From assembly GCA_020650975.1 (NCBI GenBank), contig JAIPMN010011591.1, positions 1,083 to 24,862 on the forward strand: DNA of 23,780 nt, given 5' to 3'. Position numbers and translations under genes: made by a program. Positions 20,501 to 23,780 of this stretch are shown here, one piece after another. Numbering within the stretch: position 1 is the stretch's first letter; each line of letters starts with the position of its first letter. Origin of the DNA: Apostichopus californicus (Eukaryota; Echinodermata; Holothuroidea; Aspidochirotida; Stichopodidae). The notes under the pieces were generated by a model. That model was not told the DNA's origin, searched no databases, and saw only the letters and a list, made by a program, of their open reading frames with translations.

Positions 20501-23408
20501 GGGGGATGGGGGGCAGAGGGGGTGGTGAGTGTTTTTGTGCATAATCCAAACCCTTACAAGTCCAAGTCCTAATGCAGAAATTTCTTTTCCACGCACACTC
20601 TTATACATTACATTTCGTTTGCACTAAATCTTCTGCTGAAAATAGACCGGACAAAATGTCAACTGAATGATGAAACAGAATTTTGTGAAACCAATAAGCA
20701 ACGAACCACTTAAAAGGTTAAGTGAGGTGTGCTCATCTGTCTCCTTCCCCCTCTCCACATACCTCTCCCCTTCTTTCACTTCAGATTCCCTTCCACTTCT
20801 CCCTCTTACCCTCCCCAAGTCTAAAATGTAATTATTGGTTCACAACTAATCTTACCTCCTGTGCAATTTGTATTCTTTCTGTTTTCCTCTTGACCACTAA
20901 ATCTAGAACTTGCCCTCTCTTGAATGGAACAGGTGGAGGTTCCTACAAAAAAGTAAAAAGAATCAAATGTTTCTTGCATAACATCTGGTCAATTACACCA
21001 CACTTTTTATATTATTTACTACTTTCAATGCAATACCTGTTTCAAACTGAAGGTTGATTTCTACTTTATCTTTGCTGTCGATAACAAACTAGAAGTTAAA
21101 ATGAATTTGAATATTCTGAGTTTGTTGGTTAAATTATACCATTATTTCTTTTTTGCAAAAACTGGTAAGGAACAGTAAAAAGGATTATGATGAGTAGGTC
21201 AAGGACGCTGTATTAAGGTCTCCCCTAATTTGCATAAAAGAATCTGGGCAATTGCTATTTCCTACATTGGATTTGAATATCACATACTGCACGGTTGTCC
21301 CTTTCAAGAAAAGAGGAGCATGTTTAAAGGCATTCATATGAAACAATGCACCAATCTTGAATCACTGTTGATTGGATTTGAAGGGAGCTAATAAGGAATT
21401 GCATAATCTTTTCTTTTTTTCTTTGCAGAATGAAATTCCACAAGCTTCTTGAACCAACTACAAGCAAACCTAAACAACAAATGAAAGACTTACAGCCTCA
21501 ATGACAAGTTCCGTGTAAGAGGGCATTGCAAGCGGTGGGCTCAAGTACTTCTCTGGTACAATCAACTGTCTTGGCTGTAAATAGAAGGAAAACGAAGAAA
21601 ATGTATTGTAAGGTATGTCAAAATGGGGGAGAGTTTCAAAAGTTTGGATAAACTGACTAATAATCGATTGTTTCAATTTGACATTTGGAATTTCAAGCGT
21701 ATTACGTAATCAATGGCGGTTTATACTGTGTATTGTGGTGAGGCCTTAGGAGCCAATTTTCAAAGTGAGCATATTCAGTCAAACAGAAAGCAGTCAACTT
21801 AAAAATCGATTATTAGAGAGTTTTGAGGTCACTAAATGATATAAATTGTCTTTGATCCCTGCCTTCGTTATTCCTTTAAGGATCAACGATGTAGGAGTTA
21901 AAATTCATGCTCATCACATTAAATGAGACTGTCATTGCTAAACCTTTCAAAATGAAGTACAAAACACTGTTTATTTGGAGGAGACTTAGAGGATCCCCAA
22001 TCCATCCAGGCTCCTGATCTTGGGTTTCCTCAAGAACGTGCTCATTTTCTTTATCGTATATGAGCCTATGGGTGGATTTCCAAAATTAAGGGGGGAGGGG
22101 GGGGGGGAAATTGCCTGGACTTTTAGGTGATTCTGACTAGCTAATTCTGACAAAGTTGTAATGAATGGAAAAAAGCTTTCTTGACAATAATTTGGACATC
22201 AAGTTACTCAGATTTAATAATACAAATAATACAAATAATAATGTTCTTTCTAAGACTATTACTATAAGGTCGCTTTTTTACCTCAAATTTGGTGCTATTT
22301 TGACATAGGTACCTTCAAAATGACTTCTTTCCTGAAAAATGGGAGGGTTGTCACCAATCAACTTATGATTTGACCTAGGCCACAACATATCGGTATCCTT
22401 TCTTCAGACAAAATACAAATACATTCAGCCTCTGAAGAAGATCCTGCTAGGATCGAAACGTCAGACCAACTTACTTTTACACATTCTCCTACACAGGCTC
22501 CTAAGAGGATAAGCAGTTTGCTAACAGTTTAGTTTTATTTTCATTAAATATTTTAAAATACAAATCTCGACTCCTGATAGCAAAATATGATATCATGTCA
22601 AAATGTTCAATACTCATAGACTAACCTCCAGCTCTCTTATCATCTTGTTTGCTTGTTGGTAAGTGAGGGCGGTGTCTATTGGACAGTAAACAGCCTTCAT
22701 TGGGAGAGGCTGGTAGGGAGCAAGAGCATCCAGGTATGGGAAGTCAGGTTCTACAGAAAATGAAAAGAAAAGAAACACAATTCTTCTTAAAACACAATTC
22801 TGACTGGAAAACAATAAGACCAGTGAATCAGTAATTGATAGAATTTGAGAGGAGTTGAAAGGATGAAGACGAGAACAGGATTTTACAAATCCTTCTTTAA
22901 ACACCCGAGAACCTAGTCTGGCCAACAATGGATGGATGGATGGATGCCACAATCAGTATATCAATAGACCTAGTTTCTTTTCACTTTAAGATATCCATTT
23001 GCAGGTTACATACAACCTATTAGCTACGTTTACATACATCTGTAACACTTGACATGTTTTATAAGGACTATAGTAAAATTACAACCCACTGTACATAACA
23101 GTAGCAGTCATAGCCAATAGGTTAGGGCATGTGGGAGGGGGGGGGGGGGATCAGGTTCAAATATCGGGGGCAGGCTGATAGTTTCTTCACTAGAATTCCA
23201 ACTCATAGACGGACGGACAGACTGATCAACCGACAGACAGACAGGACCCTCTCACTGACTGTCGCCCTCACTCACTTACCTATAAATATTACTGTATTGT
23301 TACTGTTCTTTCCCCAGATTTCCATAAAATGAACTGCATCTCCCATTCGTAGGGATGGATGACCGGTAAACACAACACATGGTGAACGAAACTGATTGGT
23401 AAATTCTC
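17501..23408 (-). CDS. INTS9: Integrator complex subunit 9, C-terminal eight exons (5' partial)
   Basis: INTS9 is the catalytically inactive metallo-beta-lactamase/beta-CASP partner of the INTS11 endonuclease in Integrator, which cleaves snRNA 3' ends and nascent transcripts in the nucleus. Exons (− strand order): 23408–23280, 22750–22626, 21574–21494, 20942–20856, 20406–20308, 19255–19091, 18127–18071, 17623–17501. All have GT/AG borders and consistent phases, giving 287 aa and TGA. The first exon holds the end of the beta-CASP region ([20 protein letters not shown]). The second has [15 protein letters not shown] and VYCPIDT. The rest is the C-terminal domain that pairs with INTS11 ([12 protein letters not shown], then [29 protein letters not shown] and ending ACLPKF). 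Exons for the N-terminal half lie beyond the right edge. A low-complexity basic linker ([13 protein letters not shown]) matches the nuclear-signal position in relatives (inference). Confidence 0.95.
18125..18530. repeat. 50–51-bp minisatellite containing copied 3' splice sites
   Basis: Eight starts of ATGCTGTGATG lie at 18125, 18176, 18226, 18277, 18327, 18378, 18429 and 18479, a spacing of 50–51 bp. Units continue AAGATACAAAAAACC, then ATGGTCAAATTAAAATTACT. On the transcribed (−) strand each reads ...TTCATCACAG|CAT, and the first unit at 18125 is the real acceptor of INTS9 exon 18127–18071. The array is therefore anchored on the splice site and extends into the upstream intron. The last unit (18479–18530) is A-rich and degenerate. 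Confidence 0.93.
19348..19717. mobile_element. MITE with TTAA target duplication
   Basis: Imperfect inverted repeats AGGTAGTGAAGACTCGC (19352–19368) and, reverse-complemented at the right end, AGGCATTGAAGACTCGC (19713–19697) differ at two positions. Each is flanked by TTAA (19348–19351 and 19714–19717). The 362-bp element has no transposase frame. A TTAA target is typical of piggyBac-like elements, although the ends do not begin with the usual CCC, so the superfamily is left open. It sits in the INTS9 intron between exons 20308 and 19255. Confidence 0.78.
19720..20160. repeat. Degenerate ~85-bp tandem array
   Basis: About five diverged units directly follow the TTAA element. Shared phrases recur: GATGAGGGGATATGATACTG, then AACAGCTGA, then CAGGTAAGAGATGACATTT, with variants such as CAAGGTAAGGGATATTACA and CAGGTATGGGATATGA. 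Spacing is roughly 80–95 bp. The short + frame at 19950–20153 is created by the repeat and has no recognisable domain. It is in the same INTS9 intron as the MITE. Confidence 0.6.
22425..22555 (+). mobile_element. Penelope-like retroelement terminal fragment (second copy)
   Basis: This is the same ~125-bp sequence as the − strand of 14253–14126, including CTGAAGAAGATCCTGCTAGG, GAAACGTCAGACC and GGATAAGCAGTTTGCTAACA. Divergence is limited to scattered substitutions and small indels, mostly in the AT-rich end. It ends about 65 bp past the donor of INTS9 exon 22750–22626, in the antisense direction to the gene. No flanking coding sequence of the element remains. Confidence 0.62.
22426..22467 (+). 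ncRNA. Hammerhead-like ribozyme motif (copy B)
   Basis: CTGAAGA (22432–22438), an extra A, stem II GATCC (22440–22444) with GGATC (22450–22454), GAAA (22455–22458) and CGTC (22459–22462). Stem I is weaker than in copy A because a C faces an A at its third pair. Stem III has no loop. Core and stem II are unchanged between the copies. Confidence 0.33.
22928..22945. repeat. (GGAT)n microsatellite
   Basis: About four and a half copies of ATGG lie in the INTS9 intron between exons 23280 and 22750. Confidence 0.85.
23100..23180 (+). mobile_element. Possible degraded tRNA-derived SINE head
   Basis: TAGCCAATAGGTTAGGGCAT (from 23111) resembles the A-box region of tRNA-derived SINEs, and GGTTCAAATATC (from 23154) resembles a B box about 40 bp later. 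An expanded G-run of about 14 lies between them. No tail was identified, and downstream are GACGGACG and GACAGACAGACAG repeats. Tentative. Confidence 0.4.
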
Positions 23409-23780
23409 CTACAATATAAAAAAAAACAACAAGAGAATGTCATCACTAGTGCCTGTCCAATCAAACGATTTTGTTTACATTTAAAATAATTGCTTCTAAT
23501 TCACTACTACAATTAAGAGTATATATACATTATGATGCTCAAAAGCATTCCTTCATTTTCCACCCAAGTAATATCAGTCTGTAGAAATCCGAATAAAAAT
23601 CATGAGATAGTAACATCTCTTCAGCTTCAGAGCCCACTTCCAGTCCATAATGGGACTGTCGATGTGGAAACTCTTTAAAGTGGCCATGACACGAAAATTT
23701 CAAAGTCCTATATTTTTGGGATCCATCAAAGAATGTTCTCTAGAACATGTATCAACCAATCTGCCAGTTTAAAACTTGAT
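23409..23780. other. INTS9 intron sequence at the window edge
   Basis: The intron upstream of INTS9 exon 23408 runs off the window. A short open − strand frame near 23690–23600 has no splice borders matching the phase of the next exon and no resemblance to INTS9, so I do not call it an exon. Confidence 0.5.

Noticed and set aside
23600..23690. Possible extra INTS9 exon on the − strand
   Set aside because: The open frame does not resemble INTS9 and I could not find splice borders that fit the phase of exon 23408–23280.

Overview
This looks like nuclear DNA from an animal. It has spliced genes with GT–AG introns of roughly 0.3–1.4 kb, AT-rich non-coding sequence, many micro- and minisatellites, and debris from LINE, SINE, Penelope-like and DNA-transposon elements. 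The proteins resemble bilaterian orthologues, and the mix of compact introns and old repeats suggests a marine invertebrate deuterostome such as an echinoderm. That placement is inference; nothing in the window fixes the species. No bacterial operon, phage or CRISPR system is present.

Layout from left to right. Positions 1–192 are a minisatellite with a three-unit higher-order repeat. Positions 405–1181 (+ strand) are the last two coding exons of a microsomal-type epoxide hydrolase (EPHX1-like); its 5' part lies outside the window. Positions 1182–5438 are non-coding and hold two duplications, including a 427-bp tandem duplication that starts about 55 bp past the stop of the next gene. Positions 5439–13260 (− strand) are a complete sorting nexin 19 (SNX19-like) gene. 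I reconstructed nine coding exons whose phases all agree, giving 1022 aa: two membrane segments, PXA, a long acidic linker, PX and Nexin_C. A hAT-type MITE with perfect 8-bp target duplications sits in one of its introns, 16 bp from a 5' splice site.

Positions 13261–17500 form the intergenic region. It holds a Penelope-like terminal fragment with a hammerhead-like motif, the 3' end of a CR1/L2-like LINE with a (CTAAA)n tail, and a tRNA-derived SINE. Positions 17501–23408 (− strand) are the last eight coding exons of Integrator complex subunit 9 (INTS9), giving 287 aa and the true C-terminus. Its introns hold a 50–51-bp minisatellite that has multiplied the intron's own 3' splice site, a MITE flanked by TTAA, a degenerate ~85-bp repeat array and a second Penelope-like fragment.

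The three genes are not functionally linked: xenobiotic or lipid epoxide hydrolysis, endolysosome–ER membrane tethering, and snRNA/transcript 3'-end cleavage. EPHX1-like and SNX19 converge, while SNX19 and INTS9 run in the same direction. The most interesting material is how repeats intrude on splice sites, and the paired ribozyme-like motifs. I found no evidence of a wholly new gene system.
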